Source: Eudorina sp. 2006-703-Eu-15 (lineage: Eukaryota; Chlorophyta; Chlorophyceae; Chlamydomonadales; Volvocaceae). Taken from it: a stretch of DNA of 64,000 nucleotides. The position numbers were made by a program, and so were the translations under genes. This document shows, one piece after another, positions 33,501-44,000 of the stretch (the first letter of the stretch is position 1; the number at the start of each line of letters is the position of its first letter). Under the pieces are notes generated by a model. That model was not told where the DNA came from. It saw nothing but the letters and a program-made list of their open reading frames with translations, and ran no database searches. The stretch spans positions 688,001 to 752,000 of the forward strand of contig BDSI01000039.1 in the NCBI GenBank assembly GCA_003117195.1, given 5' to 3'.

Positions 33501-36500
33501 TGCACCGCTTCCCCCACTCCGCTCTTCAGGTATTGGATGATGACGACGACGATGCAACCGACAGCGATGTCGAGGATCAGGACGGCAAGATACCCCAGCA
33601 GCAGCGGCAGCAACAGGAGGAGGGTCGGGAGCGGGGCGACTGGGCGGACGGGGAGGAGGAGGAGGAGGAGGGGGAGGGGAACGGCGGCCGTGGGCTGAGC
33701 GGCGAAGTCGCTGGACCGGTATATGCAGCTGCGGCCGCCAGGCCCAAGGAGCTGTCCTTCGAGGGCGCCATAAAACCCGCCGACGGCCCCAACAGAGAGG
33801 CTGTCAAGTTGAAGGTACGGCACGGTACGGCACATAGCCGCGGTTTGACTGTCTCGAAGCCGTTGCATCACACCGCATGTCTCCAATGGATGCGGTGCAG
33901 TACGCGATACTGTACGTACGGTAATGCTCCTGCCGCCGATGCTGCTGTCTTCACAGGGGCTGACGGGCAAGACCAGCAAGCTGCTTGGGGCGGCAGCGGA
34001 AGGGCGGGGGGGCACCACCGCGGGGGCCGCCGCGGTCGGGCTCATCCGCAATCCGGAGCCTCGGCGGCTGGAGGGTCCGGGGGAGGGGGGGGACGGCAAG
34101 GCGGCGGCGGCCGCACGGCGGCGAAGCAGCGACGGCGGCGGCGGAGGTCGCGGCGGCGGCGGGCGACTCGCTCGGGTTCGGGCGCGGCTGCTGGAGCGGC
34201 GGGGCACTAAGGTCAACGGGAAGGTGCTGCTGCCCGCGTACGGCAACACAATCCGGCTGGTGGTGAGAAAAAGCGCCGGGCCTCTCTCTGTGCCTGGGTG
34301 TGTTTTGCGAGGAGCCGGCTGCCCGGGTGTGTATGAGACTCTGTATGTGTGTGTGTGGGGGGGGGGGGCTTGTGGGTGCACCTTACCCGCGTATGGGTTT
34401 GGGTGTGGCGGATGACCCCTTACCCCGGGGCCCCCGCCCATCGCCCCCATCCCCCCATCCCCCCATCTCCCCATCTCCCCATCTCCCCATCTCCCCATCT
34501 CCCCATCTCCCCATCTCCCCATCTCCCCATCTCCCCATCTCCCCATCTCCCCATCTCCCCATCTCCCCATCTCCCCATCTCCCCATCTCCCCATCTCCCC
34601 ATCTCCCCATCCCCCCATCCCCCCATCCCCCGCAGACTCCCTTCCTGCTGCTCAACGCCGCCATCATCGTGGTGTACGTGGTGTCCCTCAGCCTCCTGAA
34701 CGGCATGCAGGGCCCCCTGGCCTCGCTCAACATGATAAGCCACATCGTGTACCGCTACACCCACATGCGGTGCTGCGCCTGGGGGCTGGTGGCAGCGGAT
34801 GACGCGGCGGGCAAGGCGCTGTGGCGGGGGCTGCTGAAGGAGCAGATAAGGCTGTTCGAGGACGAGTACGACGTGCTGATGTACGGCGGGGTCTCCATTT
34901 CGCAGGTGTGGGCAGGCGGAAGCCAGCACGGGTGGAAGCCCCCGGACTTGTGTTTAGTGTTTTGGGGAGGGGGCCCCGGTGCGGGGGGCGCCCCGGGGGG
35001 TGAGAAAAAGAAACAAAAGCCCCCGTGGGGTGGGTTCAGGTTAGGACTTGGATGGGGTGGGATCCGGCACTATCCAAAGCACAGCACGCGGCTCAAGTCG
35101 CTCGCCCGCTTACCGGCTGCTCCCATTCTCCGTGGGTTTAGGGGACCCCAGGTTATACGGCCCCCCGCCCCAACCACCGCCATCGCGAAGTTCCGATTCT
35201 GAAGACCTATCCTGCCCGTATGCTGGGACAGTGCTTCGCACTGTGTTTGAGCTGTAGGGCCCGACCCCCTTCCCGACATTGCCCCTGACCCTGACCCTGG
35301 CCCTGACCCTCCAGAGGAACAGCACCTTCCGGGAGCCCGTCCCCCCCAGCACCTTCGAGTCGGTGGAGTTCGCGCACGAGTTCTTTCAGGACAAGCGCTG
35401 CTTCCGCTGGGACCAGAGCCTGTGCCTGCCGCCGGGGCACAAGTACTACTCGGTAAGGGGTAAGGGAGGGCGAGGAGGGCGGCTAGCTGCAGGGAGACTG
35501 GGACAGGAGGGAGGCGGCGAGGAGGTAGTAGGAGGAAGTAGAAGCGGAGCGTGGCGACCCCACCCGACGCAGCCACCAGCGTGGGTGGGGCAAGCTGCCC
35601 CGTATATACTGTCAAAGCCCGGAGCGATTACCGTAGATGCACCCCTCCGCCCTCCCAACGCCTCCCCGGCACCGAACCAACCGGCCCGCCCGCCCGCCCG
35701 CCCGCCCGCCCGCCCGCCCCTCCACACGCACACCTCCATCCCCGGGGGACAGGTGACCCACAACGGCCTGGACGTGATGGTACGGCGCGTGATCCAGGAG
35801 ATGAAGCTGCTGTCCCTGGACGTGGATGCGGACGCCAGGTGGGGCGGTGCGCACTCCTGCCTAGCTGCCTTGCCCGCTGTCCTGCCTGCAAACGGACACA
35901 TACACACATACACACGTACACACATACACACGGGCTCCTGCTGCCAAACCCACCTCATGCCTACCCCGCACGCGTCACCCGCAATCGCGCTACAGGTACA
36001 ACAACAGCCGGTACGACTTCATCCACCTGGTAAGTGGTCAAGGCGCAGGGTATATGTGTCGTACTTGGTACAGGTCCGGGCTGCTCACACACACGGGGGA
36101 GGGTTCTTCGCTAAACACACGGGGGGGGGGGCGGAAAGGGAGGGATCACCGTTCCTTTCCCCCCAAACTCGATGGTCGGTAGCCCTGAGCCGGCCCTTGT
36201 GGGAATGCGGCGGCGGTGCTCGCAATGGCCTTCATAGCCTGGAATCCCCCACGCCCGCGTGCCTGACCGCCGGTCGGTCGCCCCATCGATCCCCACCGGG
36301 TGCACAGGTGGGCGGTCGGGACTGCTACGAGGGGCTCCAGACGGCGGCCCAGCTCTTCGTGGACTACTCCATCCAGCGGTACAACGCGGTGACTCAGCTG
36401 CACGAGGTGAGGTCCAGCAGGAGGCGGAGGTGGGGTGCAGCAGGAGGCGGAGGTGGGGTCCAGCAGGAGGCGGCGGTGGGGTCCAGCAGGAGGCGGAGGT

Positions 36501-37286
36501 GGGGGGATTGCCAGTGATAGGCCGCCAACAGCGCGGCGCCATCGGGGTTGTGGGGTCAGGGGTCGGCGGGTGAGGGGCAGCTGTGGAGGGGCGCGGGGAG
36601 GGGAAGGGAGGGAAGGCCGCATGGATGGAAACGCGACATGAAATGGAAAGGAAACACGAAGCCGCCCCAGCCATCGATACCGCACCTACCTACCTACCAA
36701 CCTTACCTACTTGGCCAACTGAGAGGCAGCAGGGAATGAGCGGAAAGAAGCGGAACAGGTGGAGGGGTGGTGGGGTGGGTGGGGCAAACGGTCGAAAGAA
36801 GCTAAGCCTAGCCGACCGGGTCGGCGGAGGAACGCCCTGCCGCCCCGTCCGTGAATTCGTGTAAGTAGTAAGGAAGTCACCGAATGGGTCGCACTGCCGC
36901 CCCCCAACATCCCGAACCGAAACGCGTGCCGCATAATCTGTTGGTAATTTATTGGCGTGCTTCACGATCGAAAACCCGCCCGACCCAAACCAGTTACGAA
37001 TCGTGTGTATGTGTATGTACGGCGCCTGCTGTATGTACGGCGCCTGCCTGATGTATGTACGTCCCCCTCCCCGCCGCAGGTGCTCCTGTGTGTCACGTGC
37101 GGCATCTTCGTCATCTACACGCTCTTCCTGCTGTGGCCCCGCCTGGGTCGCATCCGGGGAGATGCGGCGCGGCAGAGCGCCCTGCTGAGCCACGTGCCGC
37201 CTGAGGTGGACGTCAAGAGCCACGTGCGCCTCACCTTCAAGCGCGTGTCGGGCAAGCGCCGGCTGGGCGGCACAGCGGGGAGCTGA
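14248..37286 (+). CDS. Tiny-macrocysts-type multi-PAS transmembrane receptor, complete, 35 exons
   Basis: Exons: 14248-14354, 14438-14511, 15771-15847, 16178-16553, 16853-17130, 17636-17770, 18047-18436, 18717-18811, 19279-19428, 19580-19847, 20124-20294, 20620-20681, 20897-21029, 22237-22417, 22913-23130, 26070-26225, 26455-26701, 26952-27148, 27478-27695, 28103-29649, 29927-30108, 30368-30396, 30691-30840, 31254-31379, 31873-31998, 32254-32375, 32882-33048, 33530-33814, 33957-34262, 34636-34905, 35315-35452, 35753-35838, 35996-36029, 36308-36406, 37080-37286. Every phase agrees; the product is about 2468 aa. A Ser-rich start (MDREDDTSERSS) leads to EDGVFSCMYTL, then several membrane helices (about 80-375), a helical TPR-like region (about 390-620), PAS-like domains near 632-725, 743-790, 855-950 and 972-1015 (two carry the LMPPPF signature), a long disordered Gly/Ala/Asp/His segment (about 1200-1690), and more helices near 1735-1754, 1940-1960, 2192-2212 and 2401-2420. 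This matches algal homologues of Dictyostelium TmcB. No kinase or cyclase domain is seen. The ligand is unknown; a sensory membrane role is inferred. Confidence 0.9.
15093..15246. repeat. 16-bp minisatellite
   Basis: Near-perfect tandem copies of GGCAGGGGCGGGTCCA (about nine to ten units) in the third intron of the PAS receptor gene (14512-15770). The long Pro/Trp or Gly/Arg frames across it are artefacts. Confidence 0.95.
17858..17961. repeat. (ACCT)n microsatellite
   Basis: About 26 uninterrupted CCTA tetramers in a PAS-receptor intron, upstream of the acceptor at 18045-18046. Confidence 0.97.
21036..21927. repeat. Giant (GGGGC)n / poly-G tract
   Basis: Almost 900 bp made essentially only of GGGGC pentamers, with interspersed GGGC and G runs up to about 40 bases and a few AGCGAGGC interruptions. 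It fills the intron that begins at 21030. Assembly length is unreliable in such sequence. It has very high G-quadruplex potential on the sense strand, hence in the pre-mRNA. Confidence 0.95.
23135..23786 (+). repeat. Left terminal inverted repeat
   Basis: Reads GTGTTTAGAAGTGCAACC at its outer end, and its inner end contains GGGCACCGGTCCAAGCG. Pairs with 25392-26032 with scattered substitutions and few indels. The open frame inside (23346-23672) is mirrored on the opposite strand in the right arm, so it belongs to the repeat rather than to a gene. Confidence 0.8.
23998..24322 (-). pseudogene. Reverse-transcriptase-like fragment
   Basis: On the minus strand a frame of about 108 codons contains SRFVARDSNVNEASKRNI, then GQFHRLLRVITS, DNFCIEI, then ALEAQGYARQQML. 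The order (G-x-F/L-x-R-L.. ser.. F... L..L..-Q/R-GY...L) resembles the C-terminal palm/thumb part of Penelope- or LINE-type reverse transcriptases. The YxDD catalytic region and any upstream domains are not in the same open frame, so this is a relic. The assignment rests on pattern memory only and could be wrong. Confidence 0.35.
24355..24431 (-). mobile_element. 3' end fragment of SINE-like element, copy 3
   Basis: On the minus strand, GTGCTTCGGCGG through GCAGATATGTAACGAT matches the last about 77 bp of the SINE-like copies at 4243-4319 and 62877-62953 with a few substitutions, and is again followed by an (AC)n-like tract. It lies inside the inverted-repeat element, just upstream of the RT-like fragment on that strand. 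Confidence 0.8.
25392..26032 (-). repeat. Right terminal inverted repeat
   Basis: Reverse-complement partner of 23135-23786. Its outer end reads GGGTTGCAATTCTAAACACAC on the plus strand. The exon starting at 26070 follows shortly after, so the insertion is close to the 3' splice site. Confidence 0.8.
27149..27290. repeat. (GTGCG)n microsatellite starting at a splice donor
   Basis: About 25 GCGGT pentamers begin exactly at the first base of the intron after the exon ending at 27148 (CAG|GTGCGG). Any unit could serve as a donor-like GTGCGG. Confidence 0.95.
30130..30291. other. AT-rich island in intron
   Basis: About 160 bp made almost entirely of A and T (runs such as TATAAATAATAAATAC, ATATTATATTTATTAATAAA) inside a very GC-rich locus, in the intron between exons ending 30108 and starting 30368. 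It has no reading frame. Composition suggests organelle-derived or other foreign DNA, but no specific source can be recognised by eye. Confidence 0.7.
31475..31643. repeat. Tandem duplication with CTGCCGTACCTC units
   Basis: A segment of about 80 bp (CTCCTGCTGTACATGTGG... to ...CGACCACTGTCATAT) occurs twice in direct orientation. Each copy is preceded by CTGCCGTACCTC dodecamers. It lies in a PAS-receptor intron. Confidence 0.9.
34443..34632. repeat. (CCCCATCT)n microsatellite
   Basis: More than 20 octamers CCCCATCT, grading into CCCCCATC, directly precede the acceptor CCGCAG at 34630-34635. The long Gly-Arg-Trp-Gly-Asp frames on the minus strand are artefacts. Confidence 0.97.
36407..36505. 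repeat. 24-bp tandem repeat at intron 5' end
   Basis: Four copies of a 24-bp unit GTCCAGCAGGAGGCGGAGGT(GGGG) start at the donor of the last PAS-receptor intron, just after the exon ending 36406. Confidence 0.9.
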
Positions 37287-37625
37287 GGCCGCCTGGCGAT
37301 CCTCCAACATGGAAGACCTTCCCATGACCCTCGACCTCGAACCTTGAAGCGGGATCCGATTTGAGGTGGAGGTGGGGTTCGAGTTGGGACGGAGGTTCGA
37401 CTCAACAGCGGCTCATTCATGTTATTGTTAAAATATGGCGCCGGCGGTGGGTGGGTGGGTCGATGTGTTGCTGTCAGACAGGCAGGGTACATTTGTAGAT
37501 GGCCAGGTGAGCAGGCAGGCAGGCGGGGGGGCAAGGTATGTATGTGGGTGCTGGGAGGGGGCTACGGCGCGCGAGATGTGCACCATGCGTGCTCATACTG
37601 ACTGTCGATGACAAACGAGCGAATA

Positions 37626-37828
37626 AACTCATGGCTGGCGGGGGCGGGGGCGGGGGCGGGGGCGGGGCGGGGGCGGGGGCGGGGCGGGGGCGGGGGCGGG
37701 GGGGGGGCGGGGGCGGGGCGGGGGCGGGGCGGGGCGGGGGCGGGGGCGGGGCGGGGGCGGGGGCGGGGGCGGGGGCGGGGCGGGGCGGGGGCGGGGGCGG
37801 GGGCGGGGGCGGGGGCGGGGGCGGGGGC
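37626..37828. repeat. (GGGGGC)n microsatellite
   Basis: About 200 bp of GGGGGC/GGGGC units about 340 bp downstream of the PAS-receptor stop codon. Confidence 0.97.
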
Positions 37829-40740
37829 ATGCATAGATCGCCGGTTGAGGGCGACTTGTGAGCTGTGTGTGTGGTGTCGGCGGGGCAGCAGACGAAGGTG
37901 ATAACGAAGGCCCTCGGAGATCAGGCTGGGTCGTACATGGCTCAAGAGTTTGGCGTGTATGTTTGCATATCGACGGCATTCAAGGGAAGGAGTTGAGGCT
38001 GTGTTACTTCGTGGATGAATGTATGTGCCTTGTTATGTCCGGTGATGAGGTTGTGGAGGGGTCCTGCTTAGGCAAGTAGACAAACACGTGAGAGATTTAG
38101 CGGGATGGGGCGGGATATATATAGACAAGAGGAATGGATGAGTGAATGAAGGCGGCTTTCCATGGCTTGCTTGCTCGAGGAACTCGACCACATGCGAGCA
38201 ACCAAGTTAGTTGCAGCATCATTCTGGTCGTGAGTACATAGGTATGACCCCTACTTACCATACCTACTTACGTACCGTACAGTGGTACGATTGCCACCGT
38301 ACAGTGGTACGATTCCGCCCGCCATCACTGCACGATTGCCATCACCACACAATTGCACAACCCCCGCTCGTTCCTATCTCAGCAGCGCCCGCCGCGATCC
38401 CCGACAAGCATTCTTATTTGTGTATTTGCTCGCTGCCGGACTGCGCCTCGCCTGGCTGTGTGGATGCGACCTGCACCTACCTACCTACCTGTATGCATGC
38501 TCGAGCGCCATGTTTATTCGACTCGTGAGGCCGTCGATGCATGTTGTGGGGCACGCCTTTGCCCTGTTCGTTGGTGTGGTCGCGGTAGCTGGCAGCGATG
38601 GGCACCAAAGGCGCGCATCTATGGCGGTGGTGGAGATAGATGTGCAGGTGCATGGCTGTCCGTTGTTGAGCCACATTGGATTGGGGCGGATCGGGCGGCG
38701 CCCAAGCCAATCATGATACATACAGTGGGTTCAGGGTTGAGGGTTTGGATGGCAATTAGCGAATTAGGTTTTCGGGTGTTTGTGGTGCTCTGACCGCGAG
38801 CCAGGATGCATGAGCGCGTGCGGTGCGTTGTGGACGGTTATTTTCGGATCACCTCCCTACGTTGATTTTTTGGGCGTTCGGATACGTGGCGCGGTCTGTA
38901 GAGAGGTTCTGATGTGGCATTGTTGTGGCTGCATCATGCGGAGATGCTGGCAGCGGTCTTCATGCCTGCCTGCCAACAGGGTGCAGCTCCCGATCGAGGG
39001 TCCCATCCACCGTGATGGTCACGGGTGACGCCCCAACGCGACTCCAAGCTCAGGTATACATGACGTGCACCGTACATGACGTGTGCCGTACATGGTGTGT
39101 GCCGTACATATGAGAGTGAAGGAGCGGTACTTGCAGGAGGCTGCGGGCCGGTGCCATAATCTGCCAAGCCATTCATTTGTGAAGTCGGTTGGGTGCATCG
39201 TGGCATCATTGTTGCGCCGCCATCATTGTCACGTCGCATATGTCTGTGTGTTTCAGTCTTAGTCATATGTCCGGGTGCACATGGCTGTGACATGCTCTTC
39301 GTGTTGTGTTTGCACTAGCTGCTGCGCAGTCGGCATGCATAGATCCGGTTGTTTGGAGGCGGGGGCTCCACTGGTGCAGCCCCTTCCGCCGCAGCCGCTG
39401 CTGCAGCCGGCATTCCGGCCCCTGCTTGCGCCACACCCGCGCCCTCTTGTCCATGCCTACCGAAATCGTGCATCTATCCCGTCCGCCGCGAACAGTATGG
39501 TATGGTGAACAGCGTACGGCCTACATACAGCAGATGTCGGCTCCAGGGATGGAGCTGCAGCCGGGCGTCGCACAAACAGCATTGCCGTGTACTGCTCCGC
39601 GAAGTGTTGCGGTATCTCCTCCTATCAGCACACACAGTCAACGCACAGTCAACGTACACACGCACACTTCCCGTGTCCTGCCTTCAACCAACCACATAGT
39701 CGCAAAACTACCGCACATCCCCGCCCTCACTCGCCCCAAAGTCATGCCGTGCCCCGATATCACGGAAACACACCGGAGACACGGCCTGCCATGCCATGCC
39801 GTCCTGCACAACACAAGCGCGTCAAGAACCCAAGGTTACGCCGACCAGACCTGCCAGATATACCGAATGTCCGGACATGCCGTGCGCGTCCGTGGAAAGG
39901 GCAAGTCTTTCGTCCTGTGTGCTGCTGGTCAGAGTCCTGTGCGCCCGTGTGTGCCGCTTGTTTGATTGCTCAAATGGTGGACTGTCAGGTGACACGCTCG
40001 GCGGCCTGGACCCTTCCTTGTTCGTTGTGTATGCGTACGTGACACCTATAGGTTCAGTGTACGGTGAAGTACGTCCTCTCCGTGACCAGACCGGAGGTGC
40101 CATCCGCCTAAGCACACACGGTTATGTATCCCTTAACACGCACAGGGACACACACGCACACATGTGCTTTCCGCGTGCCACACATCCACAGATCGGGCCC
40201 GGGTGGTTCGGGCGGGTTTCTCGCTGAGCAGCTGGCGGCTCAATTATTTTATACACACAAAGCACAATCCGCGCACTGCTGCCATCAACGAAATCCCGCT
40301 GCCTGTCTCTTTTCGCAAGCCTATCTTGTACTCAAAACACAGGTAGCTGCCCAGGAGGGTAGGTGTTCGGCATGTACGGACATCAGTGGAGTCTGCCAGG
40401 GCCAATCCTGGCCTCCCTCCCTCAGCTGGCCGCGTTTGGGGGGCGGAGTTGATCCGTTGGGAGTCGAGGACCGCACGCGCAGCCGCCCACCCTCCCCCCC
40501 TCATCTGGCCGCGGGCATGATCCCAGTTGATTAATATACAGCCCTATTGGTGCCAACCAACACACACGTTCACACTGCGCATGCTCCCACAATCCAGGTC
40601 ATTGCTGGGGAGGTGGTCTACCTATGAATGTGGCCAATCCATGACGACCTTGTTGATAGCCAGTGCAGTGCGCCCGGTTGACCGTTTGCTCCCCTCATCG
40701 GAGGTCATCCCAGACAGAGCCTGGGAACTCTCCATCTCAA

Positions 40741-40742
40741 CA

Positions 40743-40775
<33 letters not shown>

Positions 40776-40809
40776 CTCGGTCGGGCGGGTTACTTTTCTA
40801 TGTACATAT
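40741..40809. repeat. (CA)n followed by conserved tip motif
   Basis: A CA tract (40741-40774) is followed by CGGTCGGGCGGGTTACTTTTCTA, a variant of the motif found at the tips of the inverted-repeat element. Confidence 0.7.
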
Positions 40810-41025
40810 AACAGCTGCTGCCCAGCGGGTCCTGCTGTCCGGACTCCCAACACTTCGCGCCTTCCCCCACCCCCACCCCCACACCACACCGCCATTCGTT
40901 GATCCCACCGCGCACACGGCGCTTACCGCCCGCCGCTTGCACGCCAGCGGCCACTCGCCGCCGTTTTCGCGCAGCCGTGTGCCGCCAGGGCAGGGCAGCT
41001 CCAGGAGCGGCGACACGGTGACCGC

Positions 41026-44000
41026 TCACAACGCCCTGGAGAGCCGGCGCTTGGTGGCACGCGGCTTGCAGCGCGCGCCCTCCTCCTGCTCCTCCTCCTG
41101 AGCGCCGTCCGACTCGGCACCGTCAGCCGTCCCCTCATCACCGTCGTCGTCGCTCCCGTCACTGTCGCTGCCAATTCGCTTGCGCTTGCCGCCGCCACGC
41201 TTCCCGGCGGTGCTTGCCCGGGCCGAGGACGGCGGCTTGTCGCTCCCTCGACCCCGCCCGCGCCCGCGGCCCCGCCCTCGTCCAGACGCGGGGGCCTCGC
41301 CGGTGTGGGACGTCCTGCGACCGCCCCGGCCGCCGCGGCCTCGACCTCTGCAAGGTACACCACGGTGGAAGATGGGATGGCCACACCCCATGGATCACCC
41401 ATGGATCAACACACCCCATGGGAAGATATGGGATGGCTGCAACACAGTCGTCCATGGACGCCCTCTCCAACAGCCGACCGGCTCAACATGGGATCCAACA
41501 AGCCACATCCTGCTCACACCGGCTGCGGCTGTGATTAAGTTAGCGTACCCGGTACGCTAACTCAATCCCAGCCTGCCGTAGGTGCCCGCCTTCCAAGGTA
41601 CAGTGAATGGATTTTCAAAGCCCCGCCTCCCCAGGTACGGTGCATGACACCCACGGCCAAGCATTCGGCGACCACTACGACATCGTCAAATGACTCCGGC
41701 TGCCGACATCGCGCATGCGCCGGCAGGGTACGGTAGTTGACGTCGCTGTGTGTCGTACCTGGACCCGGTTGGCGGTTTCCTGGAGCCGCCCACCGCCACG
41801 TCCGGCGCGGCCATGATCTCCTCCAGGTTCATCGTCACGTCGCGGAGGTCGCCCGCGCCTAGCGGCGAGCCCACCGCCACCCCCTCCGCTTCCGGCTCCA
41901 CCCCTGCGCCGTGCCTAATGAAGCGCGAGTTGCACAGAAACGGGGCGGGGGGCCCAAGCGAGGGGCGCATCACAGGCCAAGAGCAAACCGCTGCCGCTCA
42001 GTCCTTCCCCCGACCAGCCGCTGCAGCCCCGAGGCCAGGGATCATGCGAAATTGTGGAAATTCCCGCGTAACGGATCACCGCAAGTTTAAACAATGCGAT
42101 GCGTCCTGCCTAACCCTAGCCAAACCCTAGCCCGAACTGCACCCCACAGGAAAGAGGAAACCTTTCCTTCAACCCCTCCCCTTTGTGGCCCGCCTTTGCT
42201 GACTAGGGGCCCCCTCCTCCCCCCCAGAGGCCGCCAATACCGCGGCTACTGCACGAGGAGAATCCCACATGCCCCACCCACTTGTAATCCTGCTCATCCT
42301 GCTTCATCAGCGTCTTGAGCACCTTGTACACCTCGTCAACGTCGGGGTCCATCGCTGCGAGCACGCTGGCGTGGGCGTGGGCGTGGGCGTGGGCGGCCCC
42401 AGCCTGGCTGGCTGCCGCGGCCTTGGACGCGCCGCCGGCCGCCGCCGCGACGGCCCCGAGCGGTTGCGCCGCCACGCGCGCCGCCACATCGAGCCGCAGC
42501 TTCGAGGCGTTGAAGCGCAGCTTGCCGTTGTGGACAGCCGTCAGCTTCTCCTCCACCTTGCGCTGCGGACCCGTGGGGTCGTACCTGCCACAAAAAAAGG
42601 TGATAGGGCGGACACGACCGCGCGCAACCACGCACCCCTCAGCCTAAAAGCTATCAAGCTATAGCGTGCCGCCCAGCTCGGCGACGTTTCTCCCAAACGC
42701 GCAACGGCCTCGTGTAAACCGGTCTGGGCCGGGCCAAGTCCAACATGTTCTCCGCCGGCAAATGGCAGATAGCGTCAATGCAGGCTTTTGGTTCGGGCAG
42801 GCCGCCTGTCCTTCACACCATTGCCAGCGGCGTCGGCCGAACCCCAACGCGACCCCGACATCCATCCCATCTCATCGCCCGGGATTGGAGCTTTCACAAC
42901 ATGACAAGTGCCCCCGGCCCAGGCTTACTTGGCGACACGCTCGGCCGACACGTCGTACGACATCCGAAGGTATTGCTTCAGCAGTAACGCCAGCGACAGC
43001 GTGAGGGACGCCTTCACCAGCCCCACCAGGATGTTCGCGCCGGGGCCGTGGCTGGCGGAGCCGGTCGGGCGGCCGGACGGTATGGGCGACAGACCGGGCG
43101 CCGTGTTGGCGTCGGCGCCGTTCGCGGCTGGGCCGTTGGCACTCGGAGCGTTGGGCTCCGATGGGGCCTGCGGGAACAGGCGCCACCAGTGCGCGGGCAC
43201 AGGGCGGCTCCAGCTCAGATCCCTCGGACGCGGTGAGGTTTGTCCGGGAGAGAAGAGAGAAAGCAGGACGACACGACAATCTTCCCTGGCCGACTACAAC
43301 TGCTACAAGACACCGCCTTGCAGCACCGGCGCAATGTATCGCCTGAAGGAAGTAAAGATAGCCAAGCCGCTCCCCCTCCATTCCAGTCCGGCCCTTACCA
43401 AGACATCTACATACGTACTACACTCGATGCAGTACACCCGATGCGTGCACTGCATCCGACGCGGTGGGTGACGACCAGACTCTCACTTGATGCCTGTGGC
43501 CCGATGCGCTCCAGTGCGTTTGCAAGGCTGCATCGAGACGGGTGGCATCCCAGATGCGACAGCGCAACGGAGGACACCTCCTGAGCCCCATACCGGTATA
43601 TGCCTCACCCGCGCCAACCGTCCCGCCTCCCGCAGCTCCTGGAAGCGAGCCAGCACGTCCTCCCCCCGGCGGCTGATGATCTCGTTGATGCGCACCAGCA
43701 CCGCCAGCAGCTCGTCCATCTTGCGGTACGGCAGCTCAGCAATGATGTACGTCATGAAGGACAGCAGGTGCGGATCCGACTGCGAGGCACTCGGCGGCGG
43801 CGGGGAATGGCGCGGTGGGTGAGGGCATCAGCAGTCACGCCTGCCGCGGACACGTCCCAACGTGCGGCCTCCGAGTATCCTACCCGCCAGTCTGTCACAC
43901 AGCCCGGGAAGGTCAGCGGGGCGCCCCGGGCCATGTTAGGATGGATGCATGACGTGTGGTGCCATCCCAAGATGATCCACCACACAGCGACAGCCCATCT

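Larger units (their letters stand above)
37287..41025. other. Intergenic spacer between PAS receptor and SCC2 3' ends
   Basis: This 3.7-kb region separates convergent genes and should hold both 3' UTRs. Content: the (GGGGGC)n tract at 37626-37828; a 22-bp direct duplication (CCGTACAGTGGTACGATT units) at 38274-38318; tandem CCGTACATGACGTG-like units at 39056-39112; (CA)n at 40741-40776. The GC content of 37830-40500 is lower than that of the flanking genes. Open frames such as 39306-39965 lack recognisable domains or splice context, and I could not build a gene. A lineage-specific gene cannot be excluded. Confidence 0.55.

Noticed and set aside
34383..34929. Minus-strand frames rich in Gly-Arg-Trp-Gly-Asp-Gly-Glu-Met
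   Set aside because: They are frames through the (CCCCATCT)n microsatellite, antisense to a well-supported exon and its intron.
39306..39965. 219-codon plus-strand frame in the 37-41 kb spacer
   Set aside because: No recognisable domain, composition bias or splice partners; several overlapping frames are equally open.
42108..42132. CCCTAGCCAAACCCTAGCC, plant-telomere-like
   Set aside because: Two imperfect units only, in an SCC2 intron; chance in C-rich sequence.
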